Made by a program: the position numbers and the translations under genes
Shown here: positions 45,860 through 56,447 of the stretch, piece by piece
Position numbering within the stretch: position 1 is the first letter of the stretch
How the letters are laid out: the number at the start of each line of letters is the position of its first letter
Assembly: GCF_030527935.1 (NCBI RefSeq)
Contig: NZ_JAUMZV010000008.1
Coordinates: forward strand, 6,019-70,018
Length of the DNA: 64,000 nucleotides
From: Kingella sp. (in: b-proteobacteria)
GTDB lineage: Bacteria; Pseudomonadota; Gammaproteobacteria; Burkholderiales; Neisseriaceae
Direction: 5' to 3'
Notes under the pieces: generated by a model
Databases searched by the model: none
The model's input: the letters and a program-made list of their open reading frames with translations, nothing else
Told to the model about the DNA's origin: nothing

Positions 45860-46465
45860 ATGTCCATCCAGGCTCTGCAACAAGCCGCTGAAAACCGCCG
45901 TTCCATCTATGTTTTAAACAAAGAACTGCCCATCAGCAAACCAGAAATCGCCCAAATTGTTGAACACGCCGTTAAACACACCCCATCTGCTTTCAATTCG
46001 CAATCCACCCGCATCGTGGTGCTGTTTGACGCAGAACACGAAAAAGTGTGGGACATCGCCGCCAACGAACTGCGCAAAATCGTCCCCGCCGACAAATTTG
46101 AACCCACTGCCAACAAGCTCAATATGTTCAAAGCCGCTGCTGGCACGGTGCTGTTTTTTGAAGACCAAACCGTAGTGCAAGGCTTGCAAAACCAATTCCC
46201 GCTGTATGCCGCCAACTTCCCCATCTGGTCAGAACACGCCAACGCCATGCACCAATATGCCATTTGGACAACATTTGAAGCCGCCAAAATCGGCGCAAAC
46301 TTGCAGCACTACAACCCCATTATTGATGCCGAAGTGGCAAAAACATGGAACATCCCCGCTGGCTGGACACTCCGCGCCCAGCTGATATTCGGCGGCATCG
46401 CGGTCCCCGCAGGCGAAAAAGAATTTCAACCTGTTGAAGCGCGTTTAAAAGTATTCGGCTTATAA
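45860..46465 (+). CDS. Nitroreductase family protein
   Basis: A 201-residue FMN-dependent oxidoreductase-like protein, similar to the short oxidative-stress nitroreductases. Recognisable parts are the N-terminal RRSIYVLNKELP (residues 13-24), where FMN phosphate usually binds, HTPSAFNSQSTRIVVLF (about 40-56) and the GANLQHYNPI segment (about 148-157). The physiological substrate is unknown. An AAAGGAAA ribosome site precedes the start. It is divergent from rdgC. Confidence 0.88.
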   Translation: MSIQALQQAAENRRSIYVLNKELPISKPEIAQIVEHAVKHTPSAFNSQSTRIVVLFDAEHEKVWDIAANELRKIVPADKFEPTANKLNMFKAAAGTVLFFEDQTVVQGLQNQFPLYAANFPIWSEHANAMHQYAIWTTFEAAKIGANLQHYNPIIDAEVAKTWNIPAGWTLRAQLIFGGIAVPAGEKEFQPVEARLKVFGL

Positions 46466-46490
46466 TTCAAACCACTACCAAAAAGCCAAA

Positions 46491-46531
46491 GCAGCCTGAA
46501 AACCGTAATCCTGTTTTCAGGCTGCCTTTTT
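46491..46531 (+). terminator. DUS-based intrinsic terminator
   Basis: GCAGCCTGAAAAC (46491-46503) pairs with GTTTTCAGGCTGC (46513-46525), followed by CTTTTTT. A strong rho-independent terminator after the nitroreductase gene. Confidence 0.82.
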
Positions 46532-46735
46532 TGTTACCTATGCCGATTGCATCATTTAAATTTCCCTAAAATCGGCAGCCTAAACTGCACATTATAGCCC
46601 TTTCAGCCCACCCCCAACCGCACCCCACGCTTTTGCCTATCCAGCAAATAAGCCCCACTAATCACGTCTCGCAGCCCCAATTCCCTGTGTTAAGATTGCC
46701 CGCGTTACTAACAACTACACAGGAGAAACCCCATC

Positions 46736-48283
46736 ATGAACCGCATCGCCCAATTCTTATTACTCCCCGCCACCGCCGCCGTGGTCTTCTGGGCAGGACA
46801 AACCGTGTTGATGCCGCATTCCACCGCTGCCCACGCCGAAAATCTCACCGAACGCATCAGCAAGCTGCCCGATGCCCAAGGCAAAGCCGCTCCACCGCTG
46901 CCCAAACGCCCCACGCTGGTTAAATTCTGGGCAAGCTGGTGTCCGCTGTGTTTAAGCGAGTTGGCGCAAACCGAAGCATGGTCGCAAGACAAACGCTTTG
47001 CCGCCGCCAACCTTGTCGCCATCGCATCGCCCAATTATCTGCACGAAAAACCCGCCGCCGACTTCGCCCAATGGTATCGCGGGCTGGAATACCAAAAACT
47101 CCCCGTGCGCACCGATGCAGGTGGCGCAATCGCCCAACAGCTTGGCGTGCGCGTGTATCCATCGTGGGTGTTGCTGGGCGAAAACGGCGACGTGCAACGC
47201 ATCGTCAAAGGCAGCCTGAACGAAGCCCAAGCCCTTGCCCTGCTCGCCAACCCGCAAGCCGAACTCTCCGCCTACACCGAAAAATTCTACAAACCCGATT
47301 CCGCACAGAAAGGAAAAGCCATGAACATCAAAACCGTTTACCTTGCAGGCGGCTGCTTCTGGGGGCTAGAAGCCTATTTCCAACGCATACAAGGCGTAAC
47401 CGATGCCGTATCAGGCTATGCCAACGGCAAAACCGCCAACCCCAGCTACGAAGACGTATCCCACCGCCACACAGGGCACGCCGAAACCGTCAAAGTCAGC
47501 TACGATGCCGACCAGCTCAGCCTAGACGACATCTTGCGCTACTACTTCCGCGTCATCGACCCCACCAGCCTAAATAAACAAGGCAACGACCGCGGCGAAC
47601 AATACCGCACAGGCATCTACACCACCGACCCCGCCGAGCAAAAAATTGCCGCCGCCGCCATCGCACGCGAGCAGAAAAAATACGCCCAACCCATCGTGGT
47701 AGAAAACCAAGCCCTGCAAAACTTCTACCCCGCCGAAGAATATCACCAAGACTACCTGCTCAAAAATCCCAACGGCTACTGCCATATTGATATTACCCTT
47801 GCCGACAAACCCCTAGAAGGCAGCCTGAAATCCAATGAAGCCAAGCCCAGCAAACCCAGCGATGCCGAACTGCGCCAAAAACTCACCGCCGAGCAATACC
47901 GCATCACCCAACAAGCAGGCACAGAACGCGCATTCAGCCACGAATACGACAACCTATTCGCCAAAGGCATCTATGTAGACATCGTGGACGGCACCCCCCT
48001 ATTCGCTTCCAGCGACAAATTCCAATCAGGCTGCGGCTGGCCCAGCTTCACCCGCCCCATCGCCAGCGAAGCCGTAACCGAGCGCGAAGACACTTCCTAC
48101 AACATGATACGCACCGAAGTACGCAGCAGCCACGCCAACTCCCACCTTGGACACGTCTTCAACGACGGCCCCAAAGACAAAGGCGGCTTGCGCTACTGCA
48201 TCAACGGCGCATCGCTGCGCTTCGTGCCCTACGAGCAAATGGACGCGCAAGGCTATGGGGCTTGGAAGGATAAAGTAAAATAA
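46736..48283 (+). CDS. msrAB: Methionine sulfoxide reductase fusion MsrAB with thioredoxin domain (PilB)
   Basis: The neisserial three-domain enzyme that repairs oxidised methionine in the envelope. The 515-residue protein has a signal/anchor segment (about 5-25), a thioredoxin-like domain with redox pair CPLC (Cys69, Cys72), an MsrA domain with catalytic Cys207 (GGCFWG) and recycling Cys349, then an MsrB domain with Cys433 (SGCGWPSF) and catalytic Cys488 (RYCING). The MsrA-MsrB linker contains a DUS-encoded GSLK (about 362-365). A complete, in-frame fusion matching Neisseria PilB. Confidence 0.97.
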   Translation: MNRIAQFLLLPATAAVVFWAGQTVLMPHSTAAHAENLTERISKLPDAQGKAAPPLPKRPTLVKFWASWCPLCLSELAQTEAWSQDKRFAAANLVAIASPNYLHEKPAADFAQWYRGLEYQKLPVRTDAGGAIAQQLGVRVYPSWVLLGENGDVQRIVKGSLNEAQALALLANPQAELSAYTEKFYKPDSAQKGKAMNIKTVYLAGGCFWGLEAYFQRIQGVTDAVSGYANGKTANPSYEDVSHRHTGHAETVKVSYDADQLSLDDILRYYFRVIDPTSLNKQGNDRGEQYRTGIYTTDPAEQKIAAAAIAREQKKYAQPIVVENQALQNFYPAEEYHQDYLLKNPNGYCHIDITLADKPLEGSLKSNEAKPSKPSDAELRQKLTAEQYRITQQAGTERAFSHEYDNLFAKGIYVDIVDGTPLFASSDKFQSGCGWPSFTRPIASEAVTEREDTSYNMIRTEVRSSHANSHLGHVFNDGPKDKGGLRYCINGASLRFVPYEQMDAQGYGAWKDKVK

Positions 48284-48292
48284 CGATTTCTT

Positions 48293-48338
48293 TGCCAGCG
48301 CACGACTTGCCAGCAAGCCGTAGGAACGCGGGGCAACG
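48293..48338. repeat. Short interspersed repeat (CTTGCCAGCAAGCC type)
   Basis: A 46-bp sequence of the form GCCAGCGCACG, a hairpin CTTGC...GCAAG, then CGCGGGGCAACG. Related copies lie at 56267-56309, 57684-57720, 63775-63815 and, partly, 19334-19365. Confidence 0.6.
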
Positions 48339-48465
48339 ATTTCAGGCTGCTTAACCGTTGCACCCGCGTTTTAGGTAGCCTGAAAAGCACACGCCGCAAG
48401 TTAGCAAACTGTTAAGCCCTTTTAAAAAATGCAAAGCCCCGTTCAGCGAACGCCCCATTTCCCGT

Positions 48466-48471
48466 TATAAT
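48466..48471 (+). promoter_or_regulatory. -10 element for the small lipoprotein gene
   Basis: A perfect TATAAT 58 bp before the start codon. A small hairpin (CACGG/CCGTG, 48480-48493) followed by five T comes directly after it, at the predicted transcript start. Confidence 0.5.
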
Positions 48472-48528
48472 CCCCGCCGCACGGCTCGCCGTGTGTTTTT
48501 AATCATCCTAATGAAAGGAAAACCCAAT

Positions 48529-48750
48529 ATGAAAAAAGCATTCGCCTTAACTCTAATCACCACCCTACTCGCCGCCTGTTCCAGCACATGGCACGGCGTA
48601 AAAACCGACACCGCCAACACCGTAGAAAAAGTCGGCACAGGCATTGAACACGGCTGGGACAAAACCCAAGAAGCCGCGAAAAAAGGCGGCAACGCAGTCG
48701 GACGCGGCATCTCCCACGTTGGCGAGAAAATTGAAAACGCCACCGAGTAA
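48529..48750 (+). CDS. Entericidin-like small lipoprotein
   Basis: A 73-residue lipoprotein. The signal MKKAFALTLITTLLAAC gives lipidated Cys17, and the mature part (WHGVKTDTANTVEKVGTGI...) resembles entericidin EcnA/EcnB family peptides, which are small envelope lipoproteins. An AAAGGAAAA ribosome site precedes the ATG at 48529. A DUS terminator follows. The function here is unproven. Confidence 0.72.
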   Translation: MKKAFALTLITTLLAACSSTWHGVKTDTANTVEKVGTGIEHGWDKTQEAAKKGGNAVGRGISHVGEKIENATE

Positions 48751-48759
48751 TCACTAAAT

Positions 48760-48800
48760 AGGCAGCCTGAAAAGCCAACTCCGCTTTTCAGGCTGCCTTT
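48760..48800 (+). terminator. DUS-based intrinsic terminator after the lipoprotein gene
   Basis: AGGCAGCCTGAAAAGC pairs with GCTTTTCAGGCTGCCT (right arm 48783-48798), then TTTT. Confidence 0.8.
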
Positions 48801-48957
48801 TATTGGCATGGGCAAAGTCAAACCACCCAAGGCAGCCTGAAACGCTATTGCCCGTTTCAGGCTGCCATCCATTTGTAAACCAACCCCAAGCCCCTAGACA
48901 AACCAACAAAACCCGCTACAATCGCGCCCTTTGTTCAACTCCATCAAAGGGAAAATC

Positions 48958-49368
48958 ATGAGTTTATTAGACAACGTTATCAGCGCAGCCACTTCCGCCA
49001 TCAGCGGCAACAGCGAGCAAGGCAAAGCAATGGAACTGGTTACGCAGCTCATCCAACAAAACGGCGGCAACGCAGGCGAATTGCTGGGCAAATTGCAACA
49101 AGGCGGCTTGGGCGACGCGCTGCAAAGCTGGATTGGCACAGGTAGCAACGCCAGCGTGGACGCATCGCAAATCCAAAACGCGCTGGGCAGCAACCTAAGC
49201 GAAGCCGCCGCCAAAGTGGGATTGGATACCAGCAGCGCGGGCAATTTGCTGGCGCAATATCTGCCCAACGTCATCAACGCCATCACGCCCAATGGCAACG
49301 CCGCCGATGCCAACGGCTTTGGTTTGGACGACATCGCCCGCATCGTGATGCAAAACTTTTTGAAATAA
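48958..49368 (+). CDS. YidB-like DUF937 protein
   Basis: A 136-residue protein of the DUF937/YidB family: a small, Gly/Asn/Ala-rich helical protein without signal or membrane segment (start MSLLDNVISAATSA; core QSWIGTGSNASVDASQIQNA, about 60-79). Family function is unknown. An AAAGGGAAA ribosome site precedes the ATG at 48958; the nine in-frame codons upstream include that site. Confidence 0.8.
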   Translation: MSLLDNVISAATSAISGNSEQGKAMELVTQLIQQNGGNAGELLGKLQQGGLGDALQSWIGTGSNASVDASQIQNALGSNLSEAAAKVGLDTSSAGNLLAQYLPNVINAITPNGNAADANGFGLDDIARIVMQNFLK

Positions 49369-49852
49369 GCCCAACCAGTTTTCAGGCTGCCTAATCGGTA
49401 ATGAATAGGCAGCCTGAAAACCGCAACATAGCTTTTCAGGCTGCCAATTGCATATCACCAATAGGCAGCCTGAAACCTTTGCGAAACCTACAACCAATGG
49501 AGCGTCGACGGCTCGCCGACATCTTAGTAAACCAGTAATGTGATGTTTGAAGCGTTGGCGACGAGCCATCGCCACTCCATTTTAAGTTTCAGGCTACTGC
49601 TAGGGTTTTGCAAAGGTTTCAGCCTGAAACGCAAAAATAGCGCATTGGCAGTTTGCAAATCATGGCGCAACCAAAGGCAGTCTGAAAGCCTAAGGCTTCA
49701 ACGAAGTTAGAACGAGCGCAACAAATTTCAGCCAAGCTCAAACCAGCCAGCAACACCCCCACACGCCGTAACATCAATTTCAGGCTGCCTTGATAGCCAC
49801 AAAGCCAACATAGGCAGCCTGAACCCATCCCCCTCAGAAAGGCAGCCTGAAA
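49369..49852. other. Repeat-filled intergenic stretch
   Basis: No gene. It contains two inverted DUS pairs (49378-49420 and 49433-49477), a reversed ATGGAGC element and, near the downstream gene, three more DUS copies, one abutting its start codon. Confidence 0.65.
49497..49580. repeat. ATGGAGC palindromic repeat, copy 7 (reversed)
   Basis: An 84-bp reversed copy. Its flanks carry the family's usual CCTTTGCGAAACC tail leading to a DUS. Confidence 0.8.
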
Positions 49853-50428
49853 ATGCCCCTAACCGCTCAAATCCCCTTTGCCCACGACCTACTGCGCCAA
49901 CACATCCACGCAGGCGACACCGTGCTGGATGGCACAGCAGGCAACGGACACGATACCCTGCTGCTCGCCCAACTCGTTGGCAACACAGGAAAAGTCTATG
50001 CGTTTGACATCCAAGAAGCTGCCCTTGCCGCCACTGCCGACCGCTTGCAGCAACACCAGCTTGGCGAGCGCGTGCAGCTTATCCATGCAGGGCATCAGCA
50101 TCTCGCCCAGCACATCAAACAATCCATCGCCGCCGCCATTTTCAATCTGGGCTACCTGCCGCGCGGCGACCACAGCATCACCACCCAAGCCGAAACCAGC
50201 ATCATCGCATTGCAAGCCACACTCGCCCTGCTGCAACCGCGTGGCATCCTGCTTGCCGTGCTGTACCACGGGCACGAACAAGGCAAATCCGAAACCGCCG
50301 CCGTGCTCGCGTTCGCGCAAAACCTGCCACAAACCGAATACCGCTCCCTGCGCTACGAATTTATCAACCAGCAAAACTGCCCGCCGATTGTGCTGGCGAT
50401 TGAAAAACTGGCAACCGCTGGGAAGTAA
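49853..50428 (+). CDS. PF06962-type SAM methyltransferase (YtqB/MnmM-like)
   Basis: A 191-residue class I methyltransferase with the SAM motif VLDGTAGNGHDT (about 24-35), the acidic ribose contact AFDIQ and a NLGYLPRGD motif (about 98-106) typical of the PF06962 family. The Bacillus relative YtqB was shown to finish the mnm5 wobble uridine on tRNA; whether this one does so is inference. A DUS lies directly before the ATG (GGCAGCCTGAAAATG), so the uptake sequence forms the translation start region. Confidence 0.8.
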   Translation: MPLTAQIPFAHDLLRQHIHAGDTVLDGTAGNGHDTLLLAQLVGNTGKVYAFDIQEAALAATADRLQQHQLGERVQLIHAGHQHLAQHIKQSIAAAIFNLGYLPRGDHSITTQAETSIIALQATLALLQPRGILLAVLYHGHEQGKSETAAVLAFAQNLPQTEYRSLRYEFINQQNCPPIVLAIEKLATAGK

Positions 50429-50444
50429 CTTGTTCGCATAACAA

Positions 50445-50482
50445 AGGCAGCCTGAAAGCGGTAATACCGTTTCAGGCTGCCT
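50445..50482 (+). terminator. Inverted DUS hairpin
   Basis: AGGCAGCCTGAAA (50445-50457) pairs with TTTCAGGCTGCCT (50470-50482) shortly after the methyltransferase gene. Confidence 0.7.
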
Positions 50483-50665
50483 AATTGTAGTTGTTTTATT
50501 AAGTCTTAGACACGGTGGCGAACCGCAAATAGGACAAGTAATACAGCAAAACTGACTTTATCCAAATCTACAATTTGGCAACAAAATATTTCATCCGTGG
50601 TGGGCGAGCCAATGCTGTATAAGGCGGTGTGAACAACTATACCTGTAACAAAAACAGCCTGAAAT

Positions 50666-51667
50666 CTACCCCAACGCCCGCAAACATTCCTTCACCAGCC
50701 CCGCGCCGCGATAAATCAGCCCGCTATAAAGCTGCACCGCGCTTGCACCCAGTTGCATTTTCTCCACCGCGTGTTCGCCCGACAAAATCCCGCCCGCGCC
50801 GATAATCGGCACTTTGCCGCCTAGCTCCCGCGCCAACACCGCCAGCACGCGGTTGCTGGGTTCACGCACAGGCGCGCCGCTCAATCCGCCTGCTTCCTGC
50901 GCCAGCGGCGATGCGCCCAGCGCGGTTTTGTCAATCGTAGTATTGGTGGCGATTAAGCCGTCCATCTCGTTTTGCACAACAGTATGGGCGATGTCGGCAA
51001 TTTGCGCTTCGTCCAAATCGGGGGCAATTTTCACCGCCAGTGGCACATACCGCCCCACGCGCGTGGCAAGCTCGGCTTGCTTGCTTTTCAGGCTGCCCAA
51101 TAGCTTGCTTAATTCATCGCCGCCTTGCAGCGTGCGCAGATTTTTGGTGTTGGGCGATGAAATATTGATGGTAATATACGATGCGTATTCGTAGGCCTTT
51201 TCCAAACAAATCAAATAGTCATCCACCGCGTGTTCCATCGGCGTGCTGGCGTTTTTGCCGATGTTAATCCCCAAAATGCCCGTGTAGCGCGACCGTTTCA
51301 CGTTGGCAATCAGCGCATCAATGCCGTGATTATTAAAGCCCATGCGGTTCACAATGGCGTTGTGTTCAGGCGCACGAAACAGACGTGGCTGCGGATTGCC
51401 CGCTTGCGCGCGCGGCGTTACCGTGCCAATTTCAATAAAACCAAAGCCCAACGCCGCCAAGCCGTCAATCGCTTCGCCGTTTTTGTCCAAGCCCGCCGCC
51501 AGCCCCACGGGATTAGGCAGGTTCAAGCCCATCAGCGCGGTGGGCTTGATGTGCGGGTTCACGCGTGGCATCAGGCAATAGGCGCGGGCAAGGGTTTGAA
51601 TGGTTAGGTTGTGCGCTTGCTCGGAGTCAAGCCGAAACAGCAGCGGGCGGATAAGACTGGCATACAT
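50666..51667 (-). CDS. pyrD: Dihydroorotate dehydrogenase (quinone), class 2
   Basis: The fourth step of pyrimidine synthesis, at the inner membrane face, passing electrons to ubiquinone. The 333-residue protein has the class 2 N-terminal helix pair, [15 protein letters not shown] (about 55-69), [11 protein letters not shown] with the catalytic Ser (about 168-178) and late FMN-phosphate motifs ([16 protein letters not shown]). Confidence 0.96.
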   Translation of the reverse strand: MYASLIRPLLFRLDSEQAHNLTIQTLARAYCLMPRVNPHIKPTALMGLNLPNPVGLAAGLDKNGEAIDGLAALGFGFIEIGTVTPRAQAGNPQPRLFRAPEHNAIVNRMGFNNHGIDALIANVKRSRYTGILGINIGKNASTPMEHAVDDYLICLEKAYEYASYITINISSPNTKNLRTLQGGDELSKLLGSLKSKQAELATRVGRYVPLAVKIAPDLDEAQIADIAHTVVQNEMDGLIATNTTIDKTALGASPLAQEAGGLSGAPVREPSNRVLAVLARELGGKVPIIGAGGILSGEHAVEKMQLGASAVQLYSGLIYRGAGLVKECLRALG

Positions 51668-51778
51668 GGTTGTGCTTTCGGTAATGGGTGGATGAAATAG
51701 GCAGCCTGAAAAACACCAGCCGCCATTCTAAAAAAGCAGCCTGAAATCAATTTTCAGGCTGCCTTGGTTACGGCTTAA

Positions 51779-53926
51779 TTATTCTGCATGATGCTCGCCG
51801 TGATGGGCATCCGCTTCGGCAGGCGCGCGCTCGGGCTGTGGCAACAACGCGCGGATAGACAGCCGCACGCGACCGCGCTCATCCACATCCAATGCTTTCA
51901 CGTTCACCACTTGCCCCACTTTCAGATAATCGTTCACGTCTCTCACGCGCTCGTGCGCAATTTGGCTGATGTGCACCAAGCCGTCTTTGCCTGGCATCAC
52001 CGACACAATCGCGCCCACGTTGTTATCCAAAATTTTCACCACCGTGCCTTCATACACCTTGCCCACTTCCACTTCGGCGGTAATCATTTCAATCCGCGCT
52101 TTGGCGGCTTCACACGCTTCAGCGGTGGTGGCGGCAATGGCCACCACGCCATCATCGCTGATGTTGATTTCGGTGTGCGTTTCAGAGGTGATGCTGCGGA
52201 TGGTTTCGCCACCCTTGCCGATGACTTCGCGGATTTTATCGGGGTTGATGCGCATGGTGTACAAGCGCGGCGCGTGTTGCGATAGCTCTTGCGGGCCTGC
52301 CACCGCTGCCTGCATTTGCGCCAAAATGTGCAAACGCGCTTCTTTGGCTTGTGCCAAGGCAATTTGCATGATTTCTTTGGTAATGCCTTGAATTTTGATG
52401 TCCATTTGCAGCGCGGTAACGCCTTCGGTTGTGCCCGCCACTTTGAAATCCATGTCGCCCAAATGGTCTTCATCGCCCAAAATATCGGTGAGCACGGCAA
52501 ATTTGTTGTTTTCCAAAATCAAGCCCATCGCAATGCCCGCAACGTGCGCTTTCAAAGGCACACCCGCCGACAGCAAGCTCAAACAGCCGCCGCACACGCT
52601 TGCCATAGAAGACGAGCCGTTGGACTCGGTGATTTCAGAAACCACGCGCATGGTGTAGTTAAAATCTTCCGCATCGGGCAACACCGCCACCAAAGCGCGT
52701 TTTGCCAAGCGGCCATGCCCAATTTCGCGGCGTTTGGGCGCACCCACGCGACCCACTTCGCCTGTGGAATAAGGCGGGAAGTTGTAGTGCAGCATAAAGC
52801 GGTCGGTGTATTCGCCGCTCAATGCGTCAATAATTTGCTCATCGCGCGAAGTGCCCAGCGTGGCAACGGCAAGGGCTTGCGTTTCGCCGCGTGTAAACAA
52901 TGCCGAGCCGTGAGTGCGTGGCAACACGCCTGTTTGGATGTTGATGGGGCGCACGGTGCGGGTATCGCGCCCGTCAATGCGTGGCTGCCCCGCCAAGATT
53001 TGCCCGCGCACGACATCGGCTTCTAGATGTTTAAAGATGCCTTTGATTTCGTTTTTCGCCAGCGTGTCGGTTTCTTCGGTAATCAACGCAGCTTCCACGG
53101 CAGCCCATGCCTCGTCCAATTTCGCGCTGCGGGCTTGTTTTTGGCGGATTTTGAACGCTTCGGCGATGGTTGCGCCCGCAATCTCGCGCACTTTGGCAAT
53201 CAATTCGGCATTGGTTTCGGGTGCTTGCCAATCCCACACTTCGGGGTTCACTTCGTCTGCCAATTCGTTGATGGCGGTAATCACGGCTTGCATTTGCTCG
53301 TGCCCAAACACCATCGCGCCCAGCATCACATCTTCGGGCAAAATATTGGCTTCGGATTCCACCATCAGCACGGCTTGTTGTGTGCCTGCCACCACCAAAT
53401 CCAGTTGCGATGTTGCCAATTCGGTTTTGCTGGGGTTGAGCAAATATTGCCCGTTGGCATAGCCCACACGCGCCGCGCCAATCGGCCCTGCAAATGGCAC
53501 GCCGCTTAACACCAGCGCAGCCGATGCGCCAATCATGGCGGGGATGTCGCTGTCAATTTCGGGGTCGCAAGAAACCACCATCGCCACGATTTGAATATCG
53601 TGATAAAAGCCTTCGGGGAACAGAGGGCGAATGGGGCGGTCAATTAAGCGGCTGGTTAGGATTTCTTTTTCGCTTTGCTTGCCTTCGCGTTTGAAAAAGC
53701 CGCCCGGAATTTTGCCTGCGGCGTAGGTGCGCTCAAAATAATCCACGGTTAAAGGGAAAAAATCTTGCCCTTCTTTTACGTCTTTATTGGTGGTAACGGC
53801 AACCAGCACCACGGTGTCGCCCATGGATACTTTAACCGCGCCTGCGGCTTGGCGGGCAATTTCGCCTGTTTCTAGGGTTACGGTGTGATTGCCATATTGG
53901 AATGATTTAACGTGTTTGTTAAACAT
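51779..53926 (-). CDS. pnp: Polyribonucleotide nucleotidyltransferase (PNPase)
   Basis: A phosphorolytic 3'-5' exoribonuclease and part of the degradosome. The 715-residue protein has two RNase PH domains, with the phosphate-binding [11 protein letters not shown] (about 434-444), then a KH domain ([15 protein letters not shown], about 558-572) and an S1 domain (about 620-688). The C-terminus ends in a His-rich tail ([11 protein letters not shown]). The expected upstream rpsO is not seen; the next gene is erpA. Confidence 0.97.
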   Translation of the reverse strand: MFNKHVKSFQYGNHTVTLETGEIARQAAGAVKVSMGDTVVLVAVTTNKDVKEGQDFFPLTVDYFERTYAAGKIPGGFFKREGKQSEKEILTSRLIDRPIRPLFPEGFYHDIQIVAMVVSCDPEIDSDIPAMIGASAALVLSGVPFAGPIGAARVGYANGQYLLNPSKTELATSQLDLVVAGTQQAVLMVESEANILPEDVMLGAMVFGHEQMQAVITAINELADEVNPEVWDWQAPETNAELIAKVREIAGATIAEAFKIRQKQARSAKLDEAWAAVEAALITEETDTLAKNEIKGIFKHLEADVVRGQILAGQPRIDGRDTRTVRPINIQTGVLPRTHGSALFTRGETQALAVATLGTSRDEQIIDALSGEYTDRFMLHYNFPPYSTGEVGRVGAPKRREIGHGRLAKRALVAVLPDAEDFNYTMRVVSEITESNGSSSMASVCGGCLSLLSAGVPLKAHVAGIAMGLILENNKFAVLTDILGDEDHLGDMDFKVAGTTEGVTALQMDIKIQGITKEIMQIALAQAKEARLHILAQMQAAVAGPQELSQHAPRLYTMRINPDKIREVIGKGGETIRSITSETHTEINISDDGVVAIAATTAEACEAAKARIEMITAEVEVGKVYEGTVVKILDNNVGAIVSVMPGKDGLVHISQIAHERVRDVNDYLKVGQVVNVKALDVDERGRVRLSIRALLPQPERAPAEADAHHGEHHAE

Positions 53927-54057
53927 AATAGACCTTTACAAAAAGTTGCCCGCGCTAAAACACTAGCGATGTTTACTGGGCGCGTGCAGCAATAAACATG
54001 GGTAGTATTTCAGGCGGCGAGCGGGTTGAAAAACGAGCGGAATTTTAACACAAAACG

Positions 54058-54106
54058 CGTTTTCAGGCTACCTAACCTGTTTGCACGATTAGGCAGCCTG
54101 AAAATG
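54058..54106 (-). terminator. Imperfect inverted DUS pair between erpA and pnp
   Basis: GTTTTCAGGCTACCTAA and TTAGGCAGCCTGAAAAT pair with one mismatch, just after the erpA stop codon on the minus strand. Confidence 0.55.
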
Positions 54107-54117
54107 CTAGATTACAC

Positions 54118-54465
54118 TTAAACCGAGAACGATGAGCCGCAACCGCAAGTGGTTACGGCGTTGGGGTTGCTGCGAATCACAAATTGCGAGCCTTGCAAGC
54201 CATCGGTGTAGTCAATTTCTGCGCCCAAAAGATATTGATAACTCATGGGATCAACCAGAAATTTCAAGCCGTTTTTTTCAATTTCAAAGTCGTCGTCGTT
54301 TTTGATTTCGTCAAATGTGAAGCCGTATTGGAAGCCTGAACAGCCGCCGCCGTTTACAAAAACGCGCAGCATCAATTCGGGGTTATCTTCTTCGGCGATA
54401 AGCTCGGCTACTTTGGTGCAGCAAGAATCGGTGAAGTTAATGGGGGATTCAAATTCTTCTGACAT
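54118..54465 (-). CDS. erpA: Iron-sulfur cluster insertion protein ErpA
   Basis: An A-type carrier that delivers Fe-S clusters to target enzymes. From MSEEFESP it has 115 residues. The three cluster-binding Cys are present in [10 protein letters not shown] and TTCGCGSSF at the C-terminus. A GGAGACAG ribosome site supports the start at 54465; in-frame codons further upstream lack family similarity. Confidence 0.94.
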   Translation of the reverse strand: MSEEFESPINFTDSCCTKVAELIAEEDNPELMLRVFVNGGGCSGFQYGFTFDEIKNDDDFEIEKNGLKFLVDPMSYQYLLGAEIDYTDGLQGSQFVIRSNPNAVTTCGCGSSFSV

Positions 54466-54627
54466 AACTGTCTCCTTAGTGTGTTGTGGGCGCGATATTG
54501 GGAGTATCGCGCGATGTTCAAGTGGGCGCAATTTTACTCCAAAGCTAATATTCATGCAAAATGAAAGAAAGCGGGCAAAACGGCAATAGCCAAATGTAAT
54601 CCTGAAAAATTGCCTGCTGTTTTGACG

Positions 54628-54633
54628 TATAAT
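54628..54633 (+). promoter_or_regulatory. Probable -10 element for rng
   Basis: A perfect TATAAT about 110 bp before rng in the divergent erpA/rng gap. A DUS follows at about 54644. No clear -35. Confidence 0.4.
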
Positions 54634-54742
54634 TTGAGCGTTCAAGGCAGCCTGAAAACTGTTTTGCCATGACTGTTTAATTCAAAGCCGTCATGGCAAA
54701 ACATTTTTCTATTTCTTTGCATATTCAACACGGAAACCCATC

Positions 54743-56239
54743 ATGGCTTTTGAAACCTATCCTTTACCCAAAGACTTGCCGCGCCCGACCGAAACGGTGT
54801 TGGTGAACATCACGCCGCAGGAAACGCGCGTGGCGATTTTGGAAGAGAATAATATTTGCGAGTTGCACATTGAGCGCAACAGCGAGCACAGCCTTGTGGG
54901 CAATATTTATTTGGGCATTGTGCGCCGCGTGTTGCCCGGAATGCAAAGCGCGTTTGTGGACGTGGGCTTGGAGCGGGCGGCGTTTTTGCACATTATGGAT
55001 ATTGTGGAGCAGCGGCAAAACCCCGAATCCAATCAACGGATTGAACACGTTTTGTTTGAAGGGCAAACGCTGTTGGTGCAAGTGATTAAAGACCCGATTA
55101 ACAGCAAAGGGGCGCGGCTTTCCACGCAAATTTCGTTGGCGGGGCGGTTTTTGGTGCATTTGCCGCAGGATGAACACATTGGCATTTCGCAGCGCATTGA
55201 CAACGAATTTGACCGCCACACCCTGCGCGAGCGGCTCAACGCGCTGCTGCCTGAAACCGCCTGCCACGGCTACATCATCCGCACCAGCGCGGAAAACGCC
55301 AGCGATGCCGAATTGCAAGCGGATATTGATTATTTGACTAAGGTGTGGGGCAATATTCAGCATCAGGCGAAGGTGTTGCCGCCCGAATCGCTGTTGTATG
55401 AAAATTTGCCGCTGGCGCAACGGGTGCTGCGCGATATGTTTAACGACAACACGCATGAGATTTTGGTGGACTCGCGGCAAAACTTTGCGCGGATGCTTAA
55501 TTTTGCCGAGCAATATGTGCAAGGCGCGGTGGACAAATTGCAGCGTTTTCAGGGCGAACGCCCGCTGTTTGAAACGTTTGGCGTGGAAGCCGAGATTAAC
55601 CGCGCCTTGCAGCCGCGCGTCAATCTAAACTTTGGCAGCTATTTGATTATTGAAACCACCGAAGCCATGACCACAATCGACGTGAACACGGGCGGCTTTG
55701 TGGGCGCGCGCAATTTTGACGAAACCATTTTTAAAACCAATCTGGAAGCCTGCCACGCCATCGCCCGCGAGCTGCGGCTGCGCAATTTGGGCGGTATCAT
55801 CATCGTGGATTTTATTGACATGATGCTGGAAGAACACCGCGAAGCCGTGTTGCAAGAACTCGCCAAAGCATTGAGCTTTGACCGCACGCGCGTTACGCTC
55901 AACGGCTTCACGCAACTGGGCTTGGTGGAATTAACCCGCAAACGCAGCCGCGAAAGCCTGAAACACATTTTGTGCGAACCCTGCCCCACCTGCCAAGGCA
56001 AAGGCAGCCTGAAAACCGCGCAAAGCCTGTGCTACGAAATCCAGCGCGAAATTGTGCGCGAAAGCCGCCGTTTTGACGCGCGCGAGTTTCGCATCATCGC
56101 TTCGCCCAAAGTGATTGATATGTTTTTGGACGAAGAATCGCAATCGCTGGCGATGCTGATTGACTTTATTGGCAAGCCCATTTCGCTATCGGTGGAAACG
56201 GCTTACACGCAAGAGCAGTACGATATTGTGCTGGTGTGA
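54743..56239 (+). CDS. rng: Ribonuclease G
   Basis: The endonuclease that forms the 5' end of 16S rRNA and decays some mRNAs. The 498-residue protein has the S1 domain (SLVGNIYLGIVRRVLPGMQ, about 51-69), the RNase H-like and DNase I-like catalytic part (TTIDVNTGGFVGARNFDETI with the metal Asp; IIIVDFIDMM) and the zinc-link CPTCQGKGS (about 414-422). It is too short for RNase E. That last motif is partly encoded by an in-frame DUS (GSLK). Confidence 0.95.
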   Translation: MAFETYPLPKDLPRPTETVLVNITPQETRVAILEENNICELHIERNSEHSLVGNIYLGIVRRVLPGMQSAFVDVGLERAAFLHIMDIVEQRQNPESNQRIEHVLFEGQTLLVQVIKDPINSKGARLSTQISLAGRFLVHLPQDEHIGISQRIDNEFDRHTLRERLNALLPETACHGYIIRTSAENASDAELQADIDYLTKVWGNIQHQAKVLPPESLLYENLPLAQRVLRDMFNDNTHEILVDSRQNFARMLNFAEQYVQGAVDKLQRFQGERPLFETFGVEAEINRALQPRVNLNFGSYLIIETTEAMTTIDVNTGGFVGARNFDETIFKTNLEACHAIARELRLRNLGGIIIVDFIDMMLEEHREAVLQELAKALSFDRTRVTLNGFTQLGLVELTRKRSRESLKHILCEPCPTCQGKGSLKTAQSLCYEIQREIVRESRRFDAREFRIIASPKVIDMFLDEESQSLAMLIDFIGKPISLSVETAYTQEQYDIVLV

Positions 56240-56447
56240 TGTTAAGGCAGCCTGAAAAGCAAATTTTGCCAGCGCACGGCTTGCAAGCAAGCCGTAAGGG
56301 CGCGGGGCAGCGTTTCAGGCTGTCTGATATTGCGCCCGCGTTGATGCGTTGCATGGGGTTTCGCTGTATTGAATTTGCCCTACTCATTTTTTTTCAGGCT
56401 GAAACCTTTGCCCCCCAGCGGCAGCCTGAAAAATAAGAAATGCCGTC

